Of a DNA stretch of 64,000 bases, positions 8,779 through 18,400 are shown piece after piece. The position numbers and the translations under genes are program-made. The first letter of the stretch is position 1. Each line of letters starts with the position of its first letter. Under the pieces are notes generated by a model. It made no database searches. It had not been told where the DNA came from and saw only the letters and a program-made list of their open reading frames with translations. The stretch is from Sporosarcina beigongshangi (lineage in GTDB: Bacteria > Actinomycetota > Actinomycetes > Actinomycetales > Micrococcaceae), in the NCBI RefSeq assembly GCF_016820535.1, contig NZ_JADHDY010000001.1:199221-263220 (forward strand). The letters run 5' to 3'.

Positions 8779-10071
8779 ATGTCTGCCGTGGATGCACCGC
8801 CCGTGACAAGTGGAACGATCCTGCGCTTCCTGCGCGTGACCTTGCATGTTGGCTTTGCCGTGCTCCTGGGCGTTGGCATGGTGCGCCTGATCCTGGAGCC
8901 CGACGGTGGCGCCGCCAGATACTTTTATCTCGCCTTGTCGCTGCTGCTGGCCGCAACCTACCTTGTGGGGACGGTTGCCGAGAAGCGCTTCTCTGCGGGG
9001 GCCCTGAAGCGAAACCCGCGCCGCTACGCCGTCGTGTGGCTGGCGCTCATCACCGTGATGTGGGCCGTGCTGATGTTTGGCACCGTGGAGTTCTCCTGGT
9101 TGGTCTTCCCACTCTTCTTCCTGCACCTGCACCTGCTGCCGCGCTGGGCGGGCATCACCATGGTGCTGCTCATGACGGCCGGCGTGGTGTTTGCCCAGTG
9201 GCAGGCCTCGGACGCAGCGTTCCCGCCCCTGCCGGTCATTGTGGGGCCGGTGTTTGGCATGGCGTTTTCGGTGGCCACGTCCAAGGCATACCGGCTCCTG
9301 TACCAGGAGGGGGAAAACCAGCGCCACGCCGCCGACGAGCTCCGCCGCACCCGGGCAGAGCTGGCCGCCACCCAACACGAATCCGGCGTCCTGGCCGAAC
9401 GGGCCCGGCTGGCCCGGGAAATCCACGACACCCTGGCCCAAGGCTTCTCCTCCATCATCCTGGTCTCCAGGGCGGCACGGCGTTCGCTGGCCTCGGGCGA
9501 CCTGGAATCCACGGAGGAGAGCCTGGCCATGGTGGAGGCCACCGCGGCAGAGAGCCTCGCCGAGGCCCGCAATTTTGTGCGGGGGCTCTCCTCCCCGGCG
9601 TTGTCGGAGGCGTCCCTCGTGGAAAGCCTGTCCAGGCTGTGTGCCAAGACGCAGCGGGAGGCTGCCGCGCGCGGCGGAAAACTTCGGTGCAGCTTCCGGC
9701 TGGACGGTGAACCCATTGACCTGCCGCAGCCCTACAAGGTCACCCTGCTGCGAGCCGCCCAGGCGAGCCTCGCCAATGTCTGGCTGCACGCCAAGGCGGA
9801 CTCCGCCGTCGTCAGCCTCGCGTTCTTGGGCAGCGAGGTGACCCTTGACGTGTTCGACGACGGTCGCGGCTTTGAGCCGGAGAAACTCGCCGACACGGTG
9901 GCCGGCAGGGCGGACGGGAGCGGCTTTGGGCTGCGGTCGCTGCGTGAGAGGGTGGCCGCGCAGGGAGGGACGCTGACCATTGAGTCGGCCCCGGATGAAG
10001 GGACGGTTGTGGCCATCCGGCTGCCGCTGGAAGCTGGAGTGAGTGCAGGGACAGGGGATGTTGATGGGTGA
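8779..10071 (+). CDS. sensor histidine kinase (HisKA_3, LiaS/DesK-like)
   Basis: Membrane sensor kinase of 430 residues. Five to six hydrophobic segments fill residues about 10-175, with no large extracellular domain. A coiled region leads to the phospho-accepting motif LAREIHDTLAQGF (His216), the hallmark of the HisKA_3 class, followed by an HATPase with DDGRGF and GFGLRSLRERV. It overlaps the response regulator gene by 8 bases. Small loop-type sensors of this class usually respond to membrane or cell-wall stress and often control an adjacent ABC exporter, as here. Confidence 0.93.
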   Translation: MSAVDAPPVTSGTILRFLRVTLHVGFAVLLGVGMVRLILEPDGGAARYFYLALSLLLAATYLVGTVAEKRFSAGALKRNPRRYAVVWLALITVMWAVLMFGTVEFSWLVFPLFFLHLHLLPRWAGITMVLLMTAGVVFAQWQASDAAFPPLPVIVGPVFGMAFSVATSKAYRLLYQEGENQRHAADELRRTRAELAATQHESGVLAERARLAREIHDTLAQGFSSIILVSRAARRSLASGDLESTEESLAMVEATAAESLAEARNFVRGLSSPALSEASLVESLSRLCAKTQREAAARGGKLRCSFRLDGEPIDLPQPYKVTLLRAAQASLANVWLHAKADSAVVSLAFLGSEVTLDVFDDGRGFEPEKLADTVAGRADGSGFGLRSLRERVAAQGGTLTIESAPDEGTVVAIRLPLEAGVSAGTGDVDG

Positions 10072-10714
10072 AATTAGGATCCTGCTGGTGGACGACCACC
10101 CGGTGGTGCGTGCGGGACTGCGGGCCATGCTGACCGAGTTTGAGGGTTTCACTGTGGTGGCGGAGGCGCCGGAAGGGGGTGCCGCCGTTAAAGAGGTGCA
10201 GCGCCTCGCCGTCTTGGGCGAACCGGTGGACGTGGTGCTCATGGACCTGCAAATGGGCGGGGGCATGGACGGGGTCAGCGCCACCAAGGCGTTGAAGGAG
10301 CTTCCCGATGCGCCGCCTGTGCTGATTCTGACCACCTATGACACCGACGCGGATATTTTGGCTGCGGTCGAGGCCGGCGCCAGCGGCTACATGCTGAAGG
10401 ATGCGCCGCCCGAACAGATTCGCAGCGCGGTGCAGTCGGCAGCGGCGGGGCAGACGGCGCTGGCGCCGGAAGTTGCCGCGAGGCTCATGGGGCGGATCCG
10501 CAACCCCGCCCCGGTGCTCTCCGCACGGGAAGTGGAGCTGGTGGAGCTGCTTTCCACAGGCATGAGCAACAAGGCGATTGCCAAGCAGCTGTTCATCTCC
10601 GAGGCAACCGTCAAGACACACCTGGTGCACATTTACGACAAACTGGGCGTTGACAACCGGACTGCGGCCATCTCTGTGGCGGTTTCCCGGCGGATCATCC
10701 GCAGCGCGGGGTAG
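10064..10714 (+). CDS. response regulator, LuxR/NarL family
   Basis: Two-domain regulator of about 216 residues. The receiver domain starts MGEIRILLVDDHPVV, with the phospho-acceptor in VVLMDLQM (Asp61) and the switch lysine in YMLKDA. The C-terminal LuxR helix-turn-helix contains LSAREVELVELL and ATVKTHLVHIYDKLG. I prefer the ATG at 10064, which overlaps the kinase stop; an ATG at 10058 and a GTG at 10043 are alternatives. Probable target is the palindrome at 8661-8691 in front of the divergent ABC exporter. Confidence 0.93.
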   Translation: MGEIRILLVDDHPVVRAGLRAMLTEFEGFTVVAEAPEGGAAVKEVQRLAVLGEPVDVVLMDLQMGGGMDGVSATKALKELPDAPPVLILTTYDTDADILAAVEAGASGYMLKDAPPEQIRSAVQSAAAGQTALAPEVAARLMGRIRNPAPVLSAREVELVELLSTGMSNKAIAKQLFISEATVKTHLVHIYDKLGVDNRTAAISVAVSRRIIRSAG

Positions 10715-10841
10715 CGGCCGCCGGAACTGCGCGATGTTATGGATGACACGCCGCGAAAGATTTTCTCGGATAAGCATCGCCAGAGGTGGCTGAAACGGCT
10801 AGGCTCGACTTACCGCGTGCAAAGAGGCTGGAGGATCATCG

Positions 10842-12137
10842 GTGGGGAAAAAGCTAGGTGGCGCGCGCCGGTACCCGCTGAGCATGGCAGTAATCTGCAC
10901 GATGCTGGCATCCGGCGGCCTCATTGCGGCCGGATACTCGGAGGCGTCCACGGCCGATGCAGCTGCGGCCATGAGCTTGAGCAGCCTGAACCGTGCGGCC
11001 AACATCTATGACGAGGTGGCTGCGATTGGCTTTGACCCCGTCACGGCCCCGGGGTACGGCGTAAAGCTTTCCTTCGCAGACATGCTGTTTGAAGCCCGCA
11101 GACCCACCCCCAAGCCCGTCTTTGACCTGACCGACCCCAACGCCAGCACACCCCACCTGGCCCAGGGCGTCTTTGCGATGCGTGCAAAGCTTCCCGAGAT
11201 CAGCGCGGCGGAAATGTCGCAAGTGCGGCGCGAAATCCTCACGGCGGCCTACCTGGGCCTGGGACACTCCTACGTGTGGGGCGGGACGAGTTTTGACTAC
11301 GGCTGGGACTGCTCCGGCTTTGTGCAGTGGGCGTATGCCAGGGCAGGCATTGCGCTGCCGCGCACTGAACAGTGGGCCCCCATGGTGGAGACGAACAACC
11401 CCCAGCCCGGCGACCTCGTGGTACAAAACCCGGATGGCCCCAACCACTGGTCGCACATCGGCATTTACATCGGCAACGGCAAGATGATCAGTGCCCTCAA
11501 CCCCTCGGTCGGCACCATCCTGCACGCCCCCTCCGATACGAGCAGTTCCTCCACCTACTTCACCCTTCCCGCCTTTGCCTCCTCCGACGAGCTGGCCCGC
11601 ACCGAGGCGGCGGCGAAGGCAACGGCAAGCGCAAGCGCGACAGCGAAGCCAACGGTGAGTGCCAGTGCATCTGCCAGCGCCACAGCACAGGCAACCGCCC
11701 AGGCGACGGTGAAAGCGACGGCCACTCCAACCGCCAAGCCCACGCCAACACCGACCACCAAGCCGACAGTTCCCGGCACCACCCCGCCATCCGCGCGGCC
11801 CACAACGCCGTCGACCACCCCGCCAGGGACCACAGCACCGTCAACGCCGCCGACAACAGCCGCGCCCAGTGCAAGTCCAACCACTGCTCCGACAGCGGCG
11901 CCGTCACCAGCCCCGACAACTGCGCCGCCGGCAACAACTGTGGCGCCGCCGCCAACGTCCCCGGCTGCCAGCGCCCCCGCGACCACGGCACCCCCAACAC
12001 CAACACCAACGGCGACGCGCGATGCGGAGCCCGCTGCCACTGATCCCACGAGTTCCGCAGCGGCGCAGACCGATGCCGCAGATGCAGCCGTGGAAACAAC
12101 CACCGGACTGCCAGCCGAGAGTCCTTCCGCGCCGTAA
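10842..12137 (+). CDS. secreted NlpC/P60 peptidoglycan hydrolase with Pro/Thr-rich tail
   Basis: Secreted endopeptidase of 431 residues that would cut peptide bonds in peptidoglycan. A hydrophobic signal segment covers about residues 14-32. The NlpC/P60 domain spans about 135-230, with the catalytic cysteine in WDCSGF (Cys157) and the histidine in WSHIGIYIG (His205). From about residue 245 to the end it is a low-complexity Ala/Thr/Pro/Ser tail, probably a wall-spanning or flexible surface region; there is no LPXTG. The GTG start at 10842 has a GGAGG eight bases upstream, which decides the start. Confidence 0.88.
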   Translation: MGKKLGGARRYPLSMAVICTMLASGGLIAAGYSEASTADAAAAMSLSSLNRAANIYDEVAAIGFDPVTAPGYGVKLSFADMLFEARRPTPKPVFDLTDPNASTPHLAQGVFAMRAKLPEISAAEMSQVRREILTAAYLGLGHSYVWGGTSFDYGWDCSGFVQWAYARAGIALPRTEQWAPMVETNNPQPGDLVVQNPDGPNHWSHIGIYIGNGKMISALNPSVGTILHAPSDTSSSSTYFTLPAFASSDELARTEAAAKATASASATAKPTVSASASASATAQATAQATVKATATPTAKPTPTPTTKPTVPGTTPPSARPTTPSTTPPGTTAPSTPPTTAAPSASPTTAPTAAPSPAPTTAPPATTVAPPPTSPAASAPATTAPPTPTPTATRDAEPAATDPTSSAAAQTDAADAAVETTTGLPAESPSAP

Positions 12138-12335
12138 TACAGCCGAGCAGCAGGCCGCCTCAAGACTGTAGCGCTGCTTTCCCCTGTCCTGCCCTGTCCC
12201 GCAATCCCCACGGCCGCCGGCGGCCGTCATTGTGCCATGCGACGGCCTGCCATCATTCGCGACCTCCATGGAAAACCGTGCCGAGGTCCGATCCAGCGAC
12301 CTCCGGAAATGATCAGAATGAGTGCTGTGTCACAT
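12138..12335. other. upstream part of a long non-coding interval
   Basis: First part of the roughly 310-base gap between the NlpC/P60 gene and the amylase gene. It holds an 18-bp terminator-like palindrome (12210-12227) and, at 12319-12334, TGAGTGCTGTGTCACA, which loosely matches the actinobacterial CRP/GlxR consensus and abuts the first amylase operator. The CRP match is only partial and is tentative. I see no gene in it. Confidence 0.4.
12210..12227 (+). terminator. possible terminator of the NlpC/P60 gene
   Basis: ACGGCCGCCGGCGGCCGT is a perfect 18-bp palindrome 73 bases after the NlpC/P60 stop codon. There is no T-run, so it may be a weak terminator or an RNA-stabilising hairpin. Confidence 0.4.
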
Positions 12336-12396
12336 TGGAAGCGTTTACACTAATTTGTTGGAAACGCTTGCATTAATTTGAGGCCTTGTGTTGAGT
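12336..12396 (+). promoter_or_regulatory. amylase promoter with two LacI-family-like operators
   Basis: Two 14-bp operators of the LacI/CcpA type: TGGAAGCGTTTACA at 12336-12349 and TGGAAACGCTTGCA at 12359-12372, start-to-start distance 23 bp. The second overlaps a candidate -35 box TTGCAT (12368-12373), with TTGAGT 17 bases downstream as a weak -10. The same arrangement stands before the pilus operon at 19567. A sugar-responsive LacI-family repressor is the likely ligand; none is encoded in the window. Confidence 0.75.
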
Positions 12397-12449
12397 GGCA
12401 ACAGACGCGATGCACGGGCAGCGCGTTTTTTGACGCAAAGGAGCTCAAT

Positions 12450-15400
12450 ATGCACGGTAGTGTGACCATGGAAGCGCAGCGGAGTCTGCGCCGATTATTG
12501 GCGGTCCTTGCGGCCGCATCCCTCCTGGTTACGGGACTCGTCGCCACAGGCGGCACCTCCCCAGCCCAAGCAGCAGCGCCCGGTCCGAAGGACACGATCG
12601 CCGTGCTGTTTTCATACACCTGGAACCAGATCGCCAAGGAATGTGAATCAACGCTGGGTCCGGCGGGGTATGGCTACGTCCAGACCTCCCCGCCCCAGGA
12701 ACATGTGAAAGGCAGCCAGTGGTGGACTTACTACCAGCCGGTCTCGTACAAACTTGAGACCAGGATGGGCACCGAGGCTGAATTCACCTCAATGGTCCAG
12801 CGGTGCAAGGCCGCCGGCGTCGGCGTCATCGTCGATGCAGTGATCAACCACATGTCCGGCAAGTCAGAAGGCGGTACAGGCTGGGCGGGGACACCATTCC
12901 AGCACTACGACTACCCCGGAATTTACAGCAGCAGCGACTTCCACAACTGCCGCAAGGACATCACCAACTACCAGGACCGCTATGACGTCCAGAACTGCAA
13001 CCTGGTCAATCTCGCGGATCTCGACACATCCTCCGACCACGTGCAGCAGACCATCGCCAACTACCTGAACCGCTTCGTCGACATGGGAGTTGCCGGTTTC
13101 CGCATTGACGCCGTCAAGCACATTGCTGCACAGGACATGGCAGGAATCTGGAATCGCGTGCGCAAAAAGGACTCGCTCTACGTGGTGCAGGAAGTCATCC
13201 GTGCCAACGAGCCGGTCCAGCCTGAGGAGTACATCTCCATCGGCGACGTCCACGAGTTCGGCTTTGCCCGCAAGCTCAAGGAGGCCTTCGGCGGATCCCG
13301 CATCGACTGGCTGATCTCGGGTGCCGGTATTGGCGGCAGCTGGGACGGGTTCCTCAAGCAGGACGATGCGGCAGTATTCGTGGACAACCACGACACCGAA
13401 CGCAACAACGAAACCCTGTCCTACAAGGACGGAAAATCCTACGACCTGGCCCAGGCGTTTACCCTGGCCTGGCCATACGGATCCCCGTCCGTCCACTCCG
13501 GATATGCCTTCTCTGACAAGGACGCAGGCCCCGCCCTTGACGGCCAGGGCCGTGTCATTGACCCGGCACCGGGCCAGAACGGCTGGACGTTCAAGCACGC
13601 GCAGAACGACATCCAGAACATGGTTGGATTCCGCGTGGCAACGTACGGCACGGCAGTAGCCAACAAGTGGTCCAGCGCGGACGGCTCTGCCATGTCGTTC
13701 AGCCGGGGCGACAGGGGCTTCATCGCCCTCAACAACGGCAGCGGCCAGGTCCAGCGCGAATTCACCACCAGCCTGCCCGACGGCACGTACTACAACGTCA
13801 TCACCGCCAAGCGCAACGGCAGCTCCTGGAGCGGCGACACAGTCACCGTTGCCGGGGGCAAGTTCACGGCCACAGTGTCTGCCAAGACCGCCCTTGCCCT
13901 GCATGCGGGTGCAAAGGTTGAAAGCTGCGTCGACGTCAGTGCACCCAGCACCCCTGCGGCCGTCAGCGCCAAGGTCGACGGCGGTTCGCTTGCGGTTTCG
14001 TGGCAGGCGTCAAGCGACGACTGTGGCGTATCCGGCTACGACGTGGTCCGCACAGGCGGAAGCGGCGGGGCGGTCACCAAGACCGTCACGGGCACGACTC
14101 TGACAGACAAGACCTTCTCGGCAGCCACCGCATACACGTACACGGTGACGGCCAGGGACGCTTCCGGCAAGTCAAGTGCAGCCTCTGCACCAGCCGCCGT
14201 CACCACTCCGGAAGCACCGGTCGTGACCGGCACATCGGTGTACTACAAGGCACCGTCCGGATGGTCCAAGGCGTATATGCACTACCGCTCCGGCACCGGC
14301 GCATGGACGACGGCACCCGGCACGGAGATGGCGCCGGTGGCCGGACTTGCTGGATGGTTCTCGGCAACGGTTGATGCGGCGGACGGCGCTGCGCTGACCG
14401 CCGCCTTCAACAATGGCGGGGGAACATGGGACAACAACGGCGACAAGAACTATGCCATCCCGGCAGGTCCGGAATGGTCCGTGTCGGAGGGCAAGGTCGT
14501 GGCCGGAACCCCCGACAAGCCGGTCGTGACGGGCTCCTCGGTGTACTACCAGGCACCCGCCGGCTGGACGAAAGCCTACCTGCACTACCGTGTTGGCACG
14601 GCCGCCTGGACCACGGCACCGGGCGTCGAAATGACGCCGGTGGAGGGCATCCCGGGTTGGTTCAAGGCTTCCATCGAGGCTCCTGCCGGCACTGCCACCA
14701 CCGCTGCATTCAACAATGGTGCAGGTGCCTGGGACAACAACGGCGGCAACAACTACGCCATCCCGACAGGCCCGGCATGGTCGGTGTCGGGCGGTTCCGT
14801 CAACGCAGGAGCGCCCCAGAAACCGGTGGCACCCAAGCCGCTGGCGGGGAAGCTGGACCTTTTCTACAAGACGGGCCCCGGCTGGTCGACAGCCAACGCG
14901 CACTACCAGGTTGGTGCGGGTGCCTGGACCGCTGCTCCGGGCATTGCCATGGCGGCCGTGTCCAGCTGCGTCTCGGGTAACGGCTGGTACCGCCTGACAA
15001 TAGACAGCGGAACTGCTGCAAACGTGACAGTGGCATTCAACAACGGCGCAGGGGCATGGGATAACAACGGAGGCAAGAACTACACGTTCACGACCGATGT
15101 TGCCGCGGTGTCCGCAGGAAAGGTCACAACCGCCGACCCCTGTGGCGTGATTGTGCCTGAGCCGGCCATTCCGGCCATGCCAACGGCCGTCGCGGTCAAG
15201 CCGCTGGGCAGCACCAGCATCCAGGCAACGTGGACTGCCGTCCCCGACGCCACCAGCTACTCCATCTCATACGGGCTGGACGGGCAGGGCGAGCCCCTGT
15301 TCGTCAAGGTCTCATCGGGAACTGAGCTCACGGCGCCGGGCCTGCTCCCGGGCAAGCGCTACTGGTTCAAGGTGCGTGCGGAAAACGCAGCGGGGGCCTC

Positions 15401-18400
15401 GGCCTACTCGCCGGCAGCCTTCGCCACCACGGAGGCCGAAATTGAGCCGACCGTTGAACCCACGGCAACTGCCACCGTTGAACCCACAGCACCTCCGACC
15501 AGCGAACCGGGCGATCGCGTGGGAACCGACCACTCGGTCGGGCTCTACAAGACGAACCCCTCGGCGCAGGTTGGCAAGTCGAAGGCCATCACGGTCGACG
15601 GCGATGCCTCGGAGTGGACCGCGGACATGATCATCGCCCAAGGCGTGGCAAACGACGATCCGCGCATCTTCCGCGGATCGCATGAAGGCCCTGTCTACGA
15701 TCCCTATGCGCTCTACGGCTCCTGGGATGACGATAACCTCTACCTGATGTGGCAATTCACCAACGTCACGGACGTGGTGGACCCGGCCCAGGGGTACCCC
15801 ATCAGCGATAACGGCAAGCCTTACCAGGGAGACATCCCCCAGGCCATTGCTCTGGACGTGAACAACCGCGGCAGCAATGGCATGGTCACGGCGGACGAAA
15901 AGGGCGTCTGGGGCATGCGCTACTCCTTTGCGAACAACGAGGCAGACCACCTGCTGATGTTCTCAAGCAAGCCCAAGGTGGGCCAGCCGTCGATCTTCTC
16001 GCTCAACTCGGATGACGAATTCGACTATGAGCCGGAAAACGTGAGCGCTTTCAAGGACGCTGGCGTGAGCTTCGCCTACGGAGATGGTTTCGTCGGATCA
16101 ACTGTGATGGGCATCAAGAAGAACGGCCATGAGGGATATGTTCCGGCCGATTTGAAGGATGCAGCGAACTTCACGGATCTGTTGACGAAGGGCCACGACA
16201 AGGCCCAGGACACCACCTACGAGATGAAGATCCCGTTGGCTTCGCTCGGCATCGACCGCGGCTATCTGGAAGGCAATGGGGTCGGCGTCATGCTGGTTTC
16301 CACTTTCGGGGAATCCGCAATTGGCTCGCTGCCGTACGATCCGACAACGCTGGACCATGCCCTGGACCCCTACACCGCGGATGAGTCAACGTCAGCTGAG
16401 AAGGAGGACGTGGATACGTTCACGGCCAAATTCGCCAGTGTTGGTAGCGTCGGCACATCATCCGTCCTGCCGGCAACACCCAAATCGGTGACAGCTGCCC
16501 CCGTGGGAACGACAAGTCTCAAGGCGTCGTGGGCTGCCGTTGCAGGCGCCACCTCGTACACCGTCTCCTATGCAGCTGAGAGCCAGGGCCAACCTGTCTT
16601 CGTGAAGGTCGCTTCGGGCACCCAGTTCACGGCGACGGGCCTGGCGCCGGGAGCCCGCTACTGGTTCAAGGTGCGCGCGGAGACGACTGCGGGGGCTTCG
16701 CCCTACTCGGCCGCGGTTTTTGCGGCCACCGACACAGAGGTGGAGCCCACCACCGAGCCCACCGAGACACCGACCATCGATCCGACGGTGGAACCAACGG
16801 TGGATCCCACCCCGGAACCCACCGTCGACCCGACCCCGGAACCGACAGTGGATCCCACCCCGGAACCGACAGTTGACCCGACGCCGATCCCCACACCCAC
16901 CGTTGACCCGACGCCGGGTCCCGGAACGGAGCCTGGCGGCTCGGTGGCCGGGGCAACCCAGGGTTCACCTTTGGGCGGGGACCCCCGTGAAGACTCGATT
17001 TACTTCATGATGACAGCGCGCTGGAATGACGGCGACAGCTCGAACAACATGGGCGGAAGCCAGCATGTTAAGTCGGGCAATGCCGCCAACAACGACCCGA
17101 TGTACCGTGGGGACTTCCAAGGTGTCATCGACAAGCTCGACTACATCAAGGGAATCGGCTTCTCTGCCATCTGGATCACCCCGGTGGTCACCAACCGCAG
17201 CGACTATGACTTCCATGGTTACCACGGCTGGGACTTCCAGCGCATTGATCCGCGCCTGGAATCAGAGGGTGCCACTTACCAGGAACTGATCGATGCTGCC
17301 CACGCCAAGGGCATCAAGATCTACCAGGACGTGGTCTACAACCACACCTCGCGGTGGGGTGAAAAGAACCTCTTTGTCCCCACCGTCTTCGGCACACGTG
17401 ATGCACAGTGGGACTGGTACTACGACGAGCCGGTGGAAGGCAAGGCCTACAACCCCGCCGAAACCGACGCCGACGGCAGCACCTACAACGGGGACTTGTG
17501 GTCCACAACCCAGCCCGCAGACCAAAAATGCAAGAACTGGGGCGTGCAGAGCGGCTTCTCGGCTGAAGGCTACAAGGTGTACAACTGCCAGTGGCCCAAC
17601 GCCACCTCGGGCATGTTCCCGGCCGACACCTTCCACCAGTGCTGGATTGGCAACTGGGAAGGCAAGGACGCACAGGACTGCTGGATCCATGAGGACCTGG
17701 CTGACCTGAACACCGAAAGCGCCAAGGTGCAGGACTACCTGATCGACACGTACAACAAGTACATCGACATGGGTGTGGACGGTTTCCGTGTCGACACGGC
17801 GGTGCACATTCCGCGCGTCATGTGGAACCGGCACTTCCTGCCGGCGCTGCAGGAGCACGCAGTGGCAACGCATGGTGACAAGGGCAAGGACTTCTACGTC
17901 TTTGGCGAGGTCGCCCAGTTTGTCCATGACAAGTGGAACCGCGGATCCGTCAACCATTCGGCCCCGTTCTACACCTGGAAGGAGCGCCGCTCCTACAGCA
18001 TGGACGACGTTGTGGCGGCGGCCGAGCAGTTCCAGTATGAGAACCTCATGGGACCTGCCGGCCAGCCGACAAGCGCCAACCACAAGCTGGACGGCAACAA
18101 TTACCACAAACCCGACCATTCGGCGTCGTCCGGCATGAGCATCATCGACATGCGGATGCACATGAACTTCGACAACGCCTCCAATGCCTTCCATTCGGGC
18201 ATGGACTCCGACGACGCAACGAACGATGCCACCTACAACGCCGTGTATGTGGACAGCCATGATTATGGTCCGGGAAAGTCGCAAGTGAGGTTCGACGGCG
18301 GCACGGATGCCTGGGCGGAAAACCTGAGCCTCATGTGGTCCTTCCGGGGAGTGCCTGTGCTGTTCTACGGTTCAGAGATCGAGTTCCAGGCGGGCAAGCC

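Noticed and set aside
8539-10335. Minus-strand extension of the FtsX permease frame to 975 codons
   Set aside because: The part beyond 8538 runs antisense to the sensor kinase; a good start with AAAGAG exists at 8538.
11580-12211. Minus-strand open frames opposite the NlpC/P60 tail (up to 218 codons)
   Set aside because: They mirror the low-complexity Ala/Thr/Pro tail and give Val/Gly/Ala repeats with no start signal.
12319-12334. CRP/GlxR site as a firm call
   Set aside because: Only a partial match to the consensus; mentioned as tentative within the non-coding interval.
16738-16930. Tandem repeat in the amylase as a DNA element
   Set aside because: The repetition encodes the PT-rich linker, so it is explained by the protein.
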